Below are positions 11,971-22,190 of a DNA stretch of 64,000 bases, piece by piece. This DNA is from Flaccisagitta enflata. Its lineage: Eukaryota; Chaetognatha; Sagittoidea; Aphragmophora. The notes below the pieces were generated by a model. That model did not search any database and was not told where the DNA came from. It saw only the letters and a program-made list of their open reading frames with translations. The DNA is taken from positions 65,348,001-65,412,000 of the forward strand of contig OZ231126.1 in the NCBI GenBank assembly GCA_965153355.1, in the 5' to 3' direction. Numbering within the stretch: the stretch's first letter is position 1; every line of letters begins with the position of its first letter. Made by a program: the position numbers and the translations under genes.

Positions 11971-12204
11971 ACAGACAAGAAGAAATCTCACACTCAATAC
12001 AAGAGCTGTTTTGCAAATTGCTGACTTATGGTAAATTATTCATGGGAGATTCCACTCGGCTTCTAATTTAGAAATCATGCATTGCAAAAAAATGGTTCTT
12101 TTTGATATTGGAATGAATTGTCATCTGCATGGGACTTCTTTTAGTGTCTGAATATAGTTCATTTTTTGCATTTTTCCTCATTTTTGTCAGCCCTATTGTT
12201 AGAA

Positions 12205-12250
12205 AGTTCCGACGCACGCGACCTTGTTCTCATGAACTTGTTTTTCTTTC
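12205..12250 (-). mobile_element. Possible HE 5' end remnant
   Basis: CCGACGCACGCGACCTTGTTC resembles the complement of the 5' decamer and CAAGG start seen in other copies. There is no hairpin partner nearby, so this is a weak call. Confidence 0.3.
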
Positions 12251-12456
12251 TTCTTTTGTTTTCTATCTTTTGAGGGGGGGGGTGGAAAGAGGGCGAGGGA
12301 GAGAAGAAATAACAGGAAAGAAAAAAAAGTAGGAAGCCAGAAAGATACAGAGATGGACAGGCAGAACGGGACAGCAAAAAAGTCGACAATTTTAGCTTAT
12401 CGTGTCTTCATCTGAGTGAGAGCTCGTAAAACTGGCGCCGGGTGAAGCCAAAAAAT

Positions 12457-12459
<3 letters not shown>

Positions 12460-12554
<95 letters not shown>

Positions 12555-12558
12555 GCAC

Positions 12559-12651
<93 letters not shown>
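12460..12651. repeat. (GA)n joined to (CA)n
   Basis: A GA tract of about 60 bp runs directly into a CA tract of about 130 bp with a few CG steps. Confidence 0.97.
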
Positions 12652-12652
<1 letters not shown>

Positions 12653-12700
12653 CGGATTCGGTCAAGCAGCTTCAATACTTTCGTCAATCAATGGAATTTT

Positions 12701-12959
12701 ACTCGCGGACACGCGACTCCAGCCGTATGGTTGGTCGGTCCGTTGTTGTTGCCGGGAACTAGTTAAACCCTCAAGCCACACTAGATGGGATCGTACCTGG
12801 GTATCTTACATTACGTTTGACGCCACTTACAATGGAGAAGAGGCTGCGCCAACACAATTAGTGTAATCATCGGAAATCGGTCTGTCTGTCTGAAGTTGTT
12901 TTTCGAGGTTTCCACTCCTGCCCATCCGTCCAAGACTGGGGGGAGTGTATACGGCCTTG
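12701..12959 (-). mobile_element. HE element, diverged copy
   Basis: ACTCGCGGACACGCGACT at 12701-12718 is the hairpin, followed by GGTTGGTCGGTCC. Further in come CCACTCCTGCCCATCC and GTCCAAGACT (12928-12937, the decamer in complement). GGCCTTG closes it at 12953-12959. The body between them has no clear similarity to other copies. Confidence 0.55.
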
Positions 12960-12979
12960 TTTGCTCTTTCCTTTCATTT

Positions 12980-13380
12980 TTTCCACATGTAAGTTAGCAT
13001 TGGCTTTTGAGGGACGCAGTGAGCATTGATAGGAAATCGAATATTGACAACTCTAGCCTTGAAACACAAGCGTGTGCATCTGCAATTCATGCTTGTGTGT
13101 GCTTCTCTGAGTTTAAATATTTGCATGCACATGTATCTGCGTTCATACTTGCATGTACATCTGTCTCTTCTGCGCTCATGTTTACGTTTGCACATCTGCG
13201 ATGATACTTGCATCTTGCAAGTTGCATGAACGTCTTCCTCTTCCGCGAACATACTTACATGCACAATGTGCGCATCTGCCTCTTCAGCGTTCATATTTAC
13301 GTGTACACATCTGCGTTCATAATTGCATGATCTGCAACATCCGCGAGCGCGTGTTTTACTCGCTATTGTGTTCGAAATAT
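12980..13380. repeat. Degenerate minisatellite-like region
   Basis: Loose repeats of TGCATG, CATCTGCG, TTCATACTTGCATG and CTCTTCNGCG recur at irregular spacing. A somewhat similar motif mix (AATGCACATACGAGC) appears at 33985-34110. No fixed period could be assigned. Confidence 0.45.
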
Positions 13381-13571
13381 TGAACGAAAAGAGTATGATA
13401 GTATAAAATTTCGTAATTAAAACTTAACATTGAATCGATTTTGAATTTGAAAAGTCGCACGGTTGGCTACCTTTAATGCCATCTGAGTAAATTTCCGCAC
13501 AAAATGCAGCACTCCTGAAAAGTGAAATGGTCGGATACTCACTGTGTCCCTTTTTAGGTGTCACATATAGT

Positions 13572-13709
13572 ACTGGAGGGTGTTCACGGTCATTGCTTAA
13601 GCATTGCTTAGCAACACTTAAGCATTGCTCAAGCATTGCTCAAGCATGCTCAAGCATTGCTCAAGACTTGCTAAGCAATGCTAAAGCAATACTCGTGAAC
13701 ATCCTCCTG
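13572..13709. mobile_element. Small foldback element with AGCATTGCTTA repeats
   Basis: ACTGGAGGGTGTTCACG at the left is matched in inverted orientation by CGTGAACATCCTCCTGT at the right. The arms continue as ATTGCTTAAGCATTGCTTAGCAA and its complement. The centre holds several GCTCAAGCATT units. It is non-coding. Confidence 0.7.
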
Positions 13710-13719
13710 TCGTCCTGTC

Positions 13720-14625
13720 ATATCTTCAGTCTTACAGTAGGGTTATAAAATCCTGGCTAATTGCCTCGTTTGAGCGTTTGTTCGTTTTCGGAAAATAACA
13801 ATCGCTTAGTGTAGGAAAGTATGACGAGAAAAAAAATTTTCGCCGAAACCTCAATTATTGGTATCAATCGATGCAGAATATCAAGGGCTTTCGATTGATA
13901 CCCCATATTGCATATTTTAACTACTTTTCTAACATATATCGCGCTATATTGATTTTGGCGCCGTTCTAGCGAATCTGTCACTTGTTTGGATTTAACTTTC
14001 TAACTGATTGAAATCCGTTTGGGGTGAAAATTCGACTTGGAACATGCTGGGTACCCGTCCAAGATGAGCATGTCACATCACCCACCTAATACTTCACCAC
14101 AAAGACTCATATAAGCCGTACATCACTACAAGAGTAAAGGATGATGATCGCCATATCGGCCTAAACAATGTAAGAACTCGAGTCTCTTTCTTCGTGCATT
14201 TAGCTATCTTAGACGCCGTTCAGAGATGGAAGCTTACTTTGCGGAAGCAATTTTTTTTTAAAGGAGGACAGAAAAGTTATAAAAGGAAGAAAAACAAGAT
14301 AAGAAAAGTTCAGGAAAACCATGCCTGTACGGAATCAATCGGTAGATAGTCTTCAAGGTCAAATATGTTTCCTAATACGTCACTTTCAAGTAATCGTCGC
14401 TGATCGCTATGATGAAAGCGAAGTTGATCTGGAAATACGGCGTCTTAAATCGACTAAACTGTGATAACAACGCAACTATGTCCGACTTCCACGAACCAGA
14501 ATCGCAGAAACGCATCATTGATAGCGGTGGTCAAAGCAACAAGGCTCATATTTGAATTTCGATGATACTGAGGTCGAACTCATAAACTGGTCGCACAACT
14601 ACATCTCTGAGACTCTGATGTGACT
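13720..14625. other. Unassigned sequence with one short hairpin
   Basis: GGTATCAATCGA and TCGATTGATACC form a 12-bp stem around a loop of about 20 bp near 13860-13902. The 14330-14625 part has a less AT-rich, exon-like composition, but stop codons break every frame. I cannot name a gene. Confidence 0.35.
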
Positions 14626-14639
14626 ATCCTTCGGCTGGG

Positions 14640-15144
14640 TGCTTCACATAGAAAAAGTTGGTTATTTCTTTTTGCCCTTTTTACTTAATATGGAGTAGCC
14701 TATTTTATAACCCTTACCATTTTTTTATTTATCAAAGATCATTCATTTTCCGTTTTTTAGAAAATTGTTTTTGAGGACTTAATTTGTATAATGCAGTGGG
14801 ATAAAACTATGTGTAGACATTGTTTGAATTAGTTTTTGCAAATTTCTGTTCTTCATAGAATTGTAATTCTACCTTTTCATAAGCTCTTTCATAGCTTTTG
14901 TTCTGATATTTCAGGTTTTTTTTACAAATACCATGATTTCTTTAAACAAATAATTGTCCTTTTTGTAACAAAACTATACAGGATTTTGCTGAATTCTGGG
15001 AAATCTGTAGGAACTTTAAAGCCAAAACAAAAACGGAAGATATAGGAATTTTGAAAAAGAAAAATGGTCATCCTCATGATTTTTGCTCTTCCATGTTACC
15101 TAAGTAAGGTGAAGGGATACTCCTAACATTTGCTATGTGAAGCA
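14640..15144. mobile_element. DNA transposon-like element with 12-bp TIRs and 11-bp flanking repeats
   Basis: TGCTTCACATAG (14640-14651) is perfectly inverted as CTATGTGAAGCA (15133-15144). The direct repeat ATCCTTCGGCT lies outside both ends, at 14626-14636 and 15150-15160, separated from the TIRs by 3 and 5 bases. An 11-bp duplication is in the range known for Mutator-like elements, but the offset makes the class uncertain. The inside is AT-rich and encodes no transposase, so the element is non-autonomous. Confidence 0.6.
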
Positions 15145-15343
15145 TCCAAATCCTTCGGCTCCATTCGAGAAGAGTTTTTCGGGATATACGTTGTCAGATG
15201 TGATCAAAGAGTCGACTGACGGAGAGATTGAAAGCCTAATGAACAAGCGGATCGCCGATCAAATCAACGCGAGCTTCAACAAACAACTCAAACTCAAAGA
15301 GGTTTCACCATGTGCTTTTTTGGCATTGTTGGGTACTTTTTAG
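15137..15343 (+). other. Exon-like open frame, unidentified
   Basis: The frame is open across about 68 codons and reads HPNPSAPFEKSF, then ESTDGEIESLMNKRIADQIN and NKQLKLKE, then the end. The acidic/basic alternation and even base composition look more protein-like than the surroundings. There is no start in context, no recognised domain, and its upstream end is the flank of the TIR element at 14640-15144. It could be a fragment of a host or transposon gene, or chance. Confidence 0.2.
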
Positions 15344-15586
15344 TGTATTTAGTTCAATTTGGCGGGTGAGCAGAGGCAATAATGCGGGCATTACCCAAAA
15401 ACAAGTAGATCTAATTTCAATTTTAGCTGATGACGTCAATATCGTTACCATGCATTGGTGGCTTCGCTGCAAGTTCATATCATTTATCTGCATGGACGAT
15501 AGGACAAAACACGCAACAGCAAGAACAAACGTCTTCAGTTATGGAAAAGCGGCAGAACACCTTCGCGAGGATTGAGGTGTGTGCCA

Positions 15587-15590
<4 letters not shown>

Positions 15591-15621
<31 letters not shown>

Positions 15622-15627
15622 TGTTTC

Positions 15628-15670
<43 letters not shown>
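15591..15670. repeat. (GT)n joined to (GA)n
   Basis: A GT tract with one interruption (about 15591-15637) passes straight into GA (to about 15670). Confidence 0.95.
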
Positions 15671-15674
<4 letters not shown>

Positions 15675-15717
15675 CTCGCACTCAGATTTATCATTTCTCG
15701 CTTGAGCCAAACATATA

Positions 15718-16614
15718 CAGGGTGTATCATGCCAAATTAGATAAAATATAACAATGGCATTCTGCCTCAAAAAGTACAAAAATGATTTTGAAAAAAGATT
15801 CAAAGAGCCCATGAGCTCTGGTTTTTTGTGTAAAAATTTCATGGGTCTGGGTTAAATATTCTAGCCACAACATCAATTTGGAATAAATTGAGCATTTTGA
15901 GGAGAAACACTTTGGACATGATTTTGATTCTAAAAGTTTTTTTTTGAATTTTTGAATTTCTACACGTCTTAAGTTACAGATGCCATATTGGTCCCATATT
16001 GGACCAATCTGGCATAAGTGGCTCAAGCTGTTTAGATATAAGAGCAATTCAAAGAAAAACTTACAGCATCAAAATGATGCAGGGGTATATAAAATTAAGC
16101 GGCTTTTGATTTTATTCCCTCCCCCTGCCTTTGATTTTTTTCCCCGCCACGCATTGCATCGCGTCACAAAATCTGTGATTTTCTTCCCCACAAAGCAATA
16201 AAACAGTATATTGTAGGTTCAAATAGTGTTAAAATGTATTGTAGTAATCAGAGATTACCATTTGGAACTACCAAAAGTGTTGAATCTTCAAAAATTTTCT
16301 TTTTTTGGCTTTTGGCTTTTGATTTTTGTCCCCATCTCCAAATCCTTTGATTTTATTTCCCCCCCCCTGCCAGGGGGGGGGGAATGCTCAACTTTAAACA
16401 CGCCTGAAATAATGTCGAAAAAGCTTCTCCTCTAAATGCTCAGTTCACTTCAAATTGATGTTGAGGCTAGAATATTTGAGCTAGACCCATGAAATTTTTA
16501 CACAAAAAACCAGAGCTCATCTGCTCTTTGAATCTTTTTTTCAGAACTATTTTTGCACTTTTAGAAGTAGAATGCCATTGTTTTCTTATATCTATTTTGG
16601 CATGATACACCCTG
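15718..16614. mobile_element. Foldback element with TA flanks and arms of about 200 bp
   Basis: CAGGGTGTATCATGCCAAA begins each arm in inverted orientation, and a TA flanks each end (15716-15717 and 16615-16616). The arms remain alignable through AACAATGGCATTCT, GATTCAAAGAGC, GAGCTCTGGTTTTTTGTG and AAATTTCATGGGTCT for about 200 bp. TA duplications and the CAGGGTG start are typical of mariner/Tc1-type elements. The centre is occupied by a second element at 16080-16406. It encodes no protein. Confidence 0.8.
16080..16406. mobile_element. hAT-like MITE nested in the foldback loop
   Basis: It begins CAGGGGTATATAAAATTAAG and ends AACACGCCTG. The flanking octamers AAATGATG (16072-16079) and AAATAATG (16407-16414) differ at one base, as expected for an aged 8-bp hAT duplication. 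Inside are CTTTGATTTTxTTCCCC motifs near both ends, shared with the elements at 5968-6273 and 36793-38206. Confidence 0.68.
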
Positions 16615-16616
16615 TA

Positions 16617-17650
16617 GGTTATACCAAACTTAAAAGTTAAAAAATCATGATTTCAGGATAAAAATCGTCGATTGGAGGGGACCTGGAAAACTTTTTTGGA
16701 CACTCAAGATGCCTTCACCACTTCATCCTTCACAGAAATTCAGGTGCTAATGATTTTCTACCCAACTTTCAGCACAGGTTACACGTGATGATGCTCATAA
16801 AAGGACAACAGATTTTTAGTCAATGGTTATCTTCTATCGTCTGCCTTACCACGTTCTATTGATGTTGTGATTTCGGTCAAGTTCAACGGGGGGGGGGAAG
16901 AAGGTTAGAGAAGGAGACCGACAGAAATGAGTAAGAGAAACAGACATTTACAGAGTCGTCGCTATAAATTCCGGTACACGCCATATATCCGGCCTTGTTC
17001 TTTTTTATTTAAAACGACTAAAAATCTCAATCATACAAGAATTTTCATTTTATGTCATTTTTCATTCATTTTTTTAGTCATACTTCGGTATTTCGTGAGC
17101 AGTGAGAATCAGACAAAAATACAGAGACAGATGGACAAAATTATGGTATTTTTGTTGCGTTGTGTTGCGTATCAACTTGATTAATATTCCTTGTGTATCA
17201 AACTGAATAAAATTTCAATCACACAAAATCTTTGCTTCGCGTCTTATATCTTAAAAAGAGTAAAATTCATTTGAGCCTCCAATCCCAGAGTTACGTGGTA
17301 TGGTATGGGGACGCTGGAGAATTCGTGGGAAGACTGGGGCTATTCATGTAAAAAGAGGCTTTTGACATGCTAGTGATAGGGATCAAAGCTCAAAAGAGCG
17401 TCAGTCAGACAGTCCGAAATCGATTTACTTTAAGATAGATAGTCTTTCGACTGGACTTAGAATATTTTCGATGATTTTTGGCAGAGAACAGTACAACTCA
17501 TTTTATTGGGTTGCCAAGGAGATGAGCCATAATGAAATTACAGGCTATAATCATCCTCAAAAGTGCGAAGTAATGGTGATTTTTAAAATAACGTGGCAAC
17601 GTCGAGGGGTGTGGGAAGGGGCAAGCGGTGGGTCGTTGTCTTATCGGCGT
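16617..17650. other. Unassigned sequence with HE 5'-end trace
   Basis: CGCCATATATCCGGCCTTGTTC (about 16980-17000) resembles the complement of an HE 5' end (CAAGGCCGGATA). A G-run lies at about 16890. No gene is recognised. Confidence 0.4.
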
Positions 17651-17651
17651 C

Positions 17652-17778
<127 letters not shown>

Positions 17779-17785
17779 AGTGGAA

Positions 17786-18013
17786 CAAGTGACGCGGGGT
17801 CACAATATCGTTGCGGGCGGTTGGGCAGGGGCATACAACCCCCATTCACACCCTCGCCCACCCCAAACACATTACACCCACGGACTATCACACAGCAGCG
17901 TCTAAAATGCGTGTTTTCACACTTTTCAACTCGATCACCATAGACCAACGCACCATCGGACCGAAGGATGGACATTGGACAAAGCCTCTTATAGAGTTGG
18001 ATGTCCGCAACTA
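17786..18013 (+). mobile_element. HE element, TTGCGG subfamily
   Basis: The 5' end CAAGTGACGCGGGGTCAC contains a stem GTGAC/GTCAC in the place where other copies have GGCCG/CGGCC. The decamer is CGTTGCGGGC at 17809-17818, followed by GGTTGGGCAGGGGC. The end hairpin AGTTGGATGTCCGCAACT is at 17995-18012. Its final arm GTCCGCAACT matches the reverse complement of the decamer at 8 of 10 bases. A close relative lies at 58182-58417. Confidence 0.75.
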
Positions 18014-18229
18014 AAAATAGATGGGTGTCCGCAACTAAAAATAGATGGACAACTGAGAGACAGACGGATTTAGCCTTTATAGAGTCCGCGACATAAAATC
18101 AAAACTCAACAAAAGACGGAAAGAAATTGTTTATTCAAGACGATAAAATTTTGTAATTACATAAAGCGCCATTGAATGTAAAAGAAAGGCACGAATTGCA
18201 TATGAATGTTTGAGATCATCCAGTGAGTA

Positions 18230-18465
18230 GAATTCATTGAATCTCCATTTGATAAAAGATACAACTGCAAAATAGGTTAAGATACTGGTTATGGATAAGA
18301 ATGTTGCATTGGCTACGTGGTTTTCGAGTTTGCATGCTTGCTGAATAAATTCATTAAATCTCAGTTGAATCAAAAATATGACTGCGAAAAAGGCTAAAGA
18401 TACCAGCCATGGTTAAGTATGTCGTGATGGCTACGTGGATTTCGAATCTGCTTGCTTGAGTTGCG
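18230..18465 (-). repeat. Diverged 117-bp tandem duplication
   Basis: Bases about 18230-18347 and 18348-18465 align as two copies (TTCATTRAATCTC at one end, GGCTACGTGG and GCTTGCTTGA at the other). Read on the minus strand, the downstream copy is open and gives QACKLENHVANATF, then a hydrophobic stretch, then RFNEF. The other copy gives a related peptide (QASRFEIHVA... and QLRFNEF) but needs a one-base frameshift. A decayed repeat protein is possible, and no family is recognised. Confidence 0.4.
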
Positions 18466-18514
18466 CAACAGGCCAACAGTCGCGTGCTAAGTTACACAAA
18501 ACTACACAACTTCA

Positions 18515-19800
18515 TACTACATACTTAACATACTACATACTTACTTACAACATACTTACATACTACATACTTACATACTTACATACTTACATAATTACAA
18601 ACTTACCTAATTACATACTTACATACTTACATACATACATACTTACATATTTACTTACATACTTACATACATACTACATACTTACATACTTACACTTGCA
18701 CTTACTTACACATACTTACATACTTACTTACTTATACATACTTACTTACTTACATCTTATACTTACACATGCTTTGTACATACATACATACATACATACA
18801 TACATACATACACATACATACATACATACATACATACATACTTACATACATACATACTTACACTTACATACATATACACATACTTACATACTTACATACT
18901 ACATACATACTACATACTTACATACTTACATGTACATACCTACATACTTACATACATACTTACATACTTACATACTTACCTACATACTCACATACTTACA
19001 TACTTTACTTTTATGCTTACATGCTTACATACATGTACATACTTACACATACATACACTTACATACTTACATACTTACTTACATACTTACATATACATAC
19101 TTACATGTACATACTTACATACCACATGCACCTACATACTCACATACCATACATACTTACATGCTTACTTACCTAAATACTTACATACTTACTTACTTAC
19201 ATACTTACTTACATGCTTACTTACTTACATACTTACATACTTACTTACTTACATACATACATACGTACATACATACATACATACATACATACATACATAC
19301 ATACATACACAAATACTTACTTACATACTTACATACATACATACTTACATACTTACATACTTATATACTTACTTACATATTTACATACTTACATACATAC
19401 TTACTTCCATACTTACATACTTACATACTTACATACCTACATACTTACATACTTACTTACATACTTACATTCTTACCTACATACTTACGTACTTACATAC
19501 TTACATACATACTTACATACATACTTACATACTTACATACTTACCTACATACTCACATACTTACATACTTATGTACTTACATACTTACATACTTACATAC
19601 TTACATACTTACATACTTACATACATACTTACATACTTACATACTTACATACTTACCTACATACTCACATACTTTCATACTTACATACATGCTAACTTAC
19701 TTACATGCTTACTTACATACTTTCATATTTACATACTTATATACATACTTACATACTTACTTACATACTTACTTACATACCCTTCCATACCCTAAGTTAC
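18515..19800. repeat. TTACATAC-type satellite array, about 1.3 kb
   Basis: Interspersed 8-bp ACATACTT and 4-bp ACAT/ATAC units run for about 1.3 kb. None of the units contains a stop in the forward frames, so a 493-codon open frame of TYLHTYIL-type sequence crosses it. That frame has no non-repeat domain and should not be annotated as a gene. A related AT-rich tail (ACTTCATACTAC units) extends to about 19915. Confidence 0.95.
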
Positions 19801-19977
19801 AACACAATTACTTAACTTCATACTACACAACTTCATACTACATAACTTCACACTATATAACTACATACTACATCTTCATACTAAATAACTTCATACTACA
19901 ACTTCATATTATATAACGTCTGTCCCAAAAAATGTTACATTCTGAACCAATAACGAGTGTCCAATAAAAAGTTGACA

Positions 19978-20477
19978 AAATACCCAAAAATACCCAATGA
20001 TACCCAAAAATACCCAAAAACACCTAAAGGTACCCATAGATACTCAAAAATACTCAAAAATACCCAAAAGTACCCAAAAGTATGTGAAAGTACCCTAAAA
20101 TTCCTTAAGTACCAAAAATAACTTAAAAATGACCAAAAATAACTGAAAATACCCAAAAGTAACCAAAAACACCCAAAAATACCTAAAAGTACCCAAAAAC
20201 ACCCAAAATTAACTAAAAGTACCCAAAAATACTCAAAAATACCTAAAAAACCCAAAAGTATCTGAAAGTACCCTAGAAAACCTTAAGTACCTAAAATTAC
20301 TTAAGTACCCTAAAGTACCCTGAAGTACCCTAAAGTACCCTGAAATACCCTAGAGTACCTTAAAATACCTTAAAATACCTTAAAAAGTCATAATTTCAAA
20401 AATGTGACGGACGGACGGATGGACGGACGGACCTACCGACCGACACGGCAAGGTGTAGAGTCGCGTGCACGCGACTA
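19978..20477 (+). mobile_element. HE element with TACCCAAAAA array body
   Basis: An array of about 10-bp TACCCAAAAA, then TACCCTAAAG units occupies 19978-20390. AAAAATGTGAC and a GGAC/CGAC tract follow. The hairpin AGTCGCGTGCACGCGACT is at 20459-20476, followed by AAAA. It is the inverted relative of 323-777, sharing the array order and the block CTTAAAAAGTCATAATTTC. The 5' end with CAAGGCC is not evident. Confidence 0.75.
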
Positions 20478-20689
20478 AAAAGTCTGCTTACCTTTTAGAA
20501 CATTCTCTCTGAGACAGAGGGAAGATGGAGCACGAGAAGTAAATGTCAGTAATTCTCTGGTAACCTCTGTCGGACCTTGTTTACTCCACCAAACAACTAC
20601 GTGGAAATTAGACAAATTTTCGCATGTATGTAAGTCTCCCATAATTTGACAAGGCCAGATACAAGACGGTGCGCCGAGCGTTATTAATT

Positions 20690-21035
20690 CATAGCTATCC
20701 CTAGCTCCATCAGGCCTATCCCTAGCTCTATCAGACCTTTCCTAACTCTATCAGACCTATCCCGCCGGGCGTTTTTCATCCTTAGCTATCCCTAGCTCCA
20801 TCGGACCTATCCCTAGTTTTATCAGACCATTCCTAGCTCTATCAGGCCTATCCCGAGCTCTATCAGACCTTTCCCGAGCTCTATCAGACCTTTCCCGAGC
20901 TCTATCAGACCTTTCCCGAGCTCTATCAGACCTTTCCCGAGCTCTATCAGACCTATCCCCAGCTCTATCAGACCTATCCAAAGACCTATCCAAAGACCTA
21001 TCCGACCCATCACCAGCTCTATCAGACCTAACCGT
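20690..21035. repeat. 21-bp minisatellite (CTATCAGACCTATCCCGAG)
   Basis: About fifteen imperfect units of roughly 21 bp form the body of the surrounding HE element. The same array with fewer units is at 57655-57875. The open frames with DRSDRARERS-type sequence are repeat artefacts. Confidence 0.9.
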
Positions 21036-21049
21036 AGCTGATTATATTA

Positions 21050-21635
21050 ACAGGGTGTGCAAAATTATCCGCATTTGCTTCATGGAAAGAAAACTTTACT
21101 TAAAAGTGACCCAGCATTATGAAATTTGGACCAGATTACCCCAGTTAGTTATACTAGAAGCTAAAAGTGATTGCAGGTATTTTCTGTAACCTCTGTCACT
21201 ATGATAGTCAAATGATTTGAAGCAAAGATTTTGATTTTGACAGGATTTTATTTCATAGGCAAAATAGGTAACAATATCATAGATTTTTGTACTTATGACT
21301 ACTCAATGATAATATTCTTTGCTTGGCACGCATTATGCTGAGGGAGGTTAATTATATCAACATGAATGGTGCTCACTAAAGCAAATAAAGTAAGCCTAAA
21401 GAGCAAAAAAAGCTAACAACAGAATTTCAGATTATTTTGATAAAATATATTTGAAGGAACTTTTTATCAGAGTAGAATATACCTAAAAAGTTTTATTACT
21501 GACTATTTGAATTCTAGTTTTGATTACTAAAAAATATACTTTTTCATACTTACCACTCATGTTTTCATAAATCTTTATCTTTTACAGTTTTTGAGAAAAT
21601 TAAGTGCTTTGTGCGGATAATTTTGCACACCCTGT
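21050..21635. mobile_element. mariner-like MITE, 586 bp, with empty site in the window
   Basis: The perfect 24-bp TIRs begin ACAGGGTGTGCAAAATTATC and are flanked by TA (21048-21049 and 21636-21637). The relative at 57608-58174 reads GATTATTATATTGAATGAAAT at the equivalent place and lacks this segment, so it is a clean insertion. The inside is AT-rich, non-coding and non-autonomous. Confidence 0.9.
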
Positions 21636-21934
21636 TAGTGTATGAAATTACGAGTATCATCAATGATGAACGATATGAGTTTTCTATTGATTTCAAACAT
21701 TTTTAGCGATTTTTCATTCAAGCGTGACCAACGGATGGACGGACGGACATAGCTTCTTATAGAGGTACTATGGCGCATCTAAAAATCATCCTAGCATATT
21801 TCTGAATCATTTCCAGTGATTTTTTTCTTCTATTCGAGATTTTCAACTCGAGCGTGACCGACCAACCAACCAACCGACCAACCAACCGACAGACAGAGCT
21901 AGTTATAGAGGTGCTAAGGCGCACCTAAAAATGA

Positions 21935-22070
21935 GAATAATGACAACGTATCAACGATAATGACAACGACGGAGACAACGTTGAAGACGATGACGATGAC
22001 GACGACGATGACAACGATGACGATCATGATGATGATGACGATGACGATGACGATGATATAATGATGATAA
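21935..22070. repeat. GAC/GAT trinucleotide-rich tract
   Basis: Imperfect GATGAC and GACAAC units occupy this body segment of an HE module. Confidence 0.85.
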
Positions 22071-22190
22071 GGATCCATTTTCGGTGATTTTGACTGTTTC
22101 TTGATATTTTCAATCCGAGCGTTACCAACCAAGCAACCAACCGACCGACCAACAGACAGAGCCTCTCATAGAGGTGCTGTGGCGCACCTA

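Larger units (their letters stand above)
20650..22190 (+). mobile_element. HE cluster, GGTGCGCC subfamily, three 3' modules
   Basis: CAAGGCCAGATACAAGACGGTGCGCC starts the element (decamer region GGTGCGCC at 20668-20675). A 21-bp array follows. After the mariner-like MITE come three successive end modules, each with AGCGTGACC or AGCGTTACC, a CGAC/AACC tract, CTxxTATAG and a hairpin: 21763-21780, 21909-21926 and 22172-22189. The hairpins are of the AGGTGCTATGGCGCACCT type, and GGCGCACC is the complement of the 5' GGTGCGCC. The parallel copy is 57608-58174. Confidence 0.75.

Noticed and set aside
18515-19800. Telomere-like repeat (TTACATAC)
   Set aside because: Units are irregular, mix 4- and 8-bp periods, and are interstitial. 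They do not match common telomere motifs.
18435-19916. 493-codon open frame of TYLHTYIL-type sequence
   Set aside because: It lies in the TTACATAC array, whose units lack stop codons in the forward frames. There is no unique domain.
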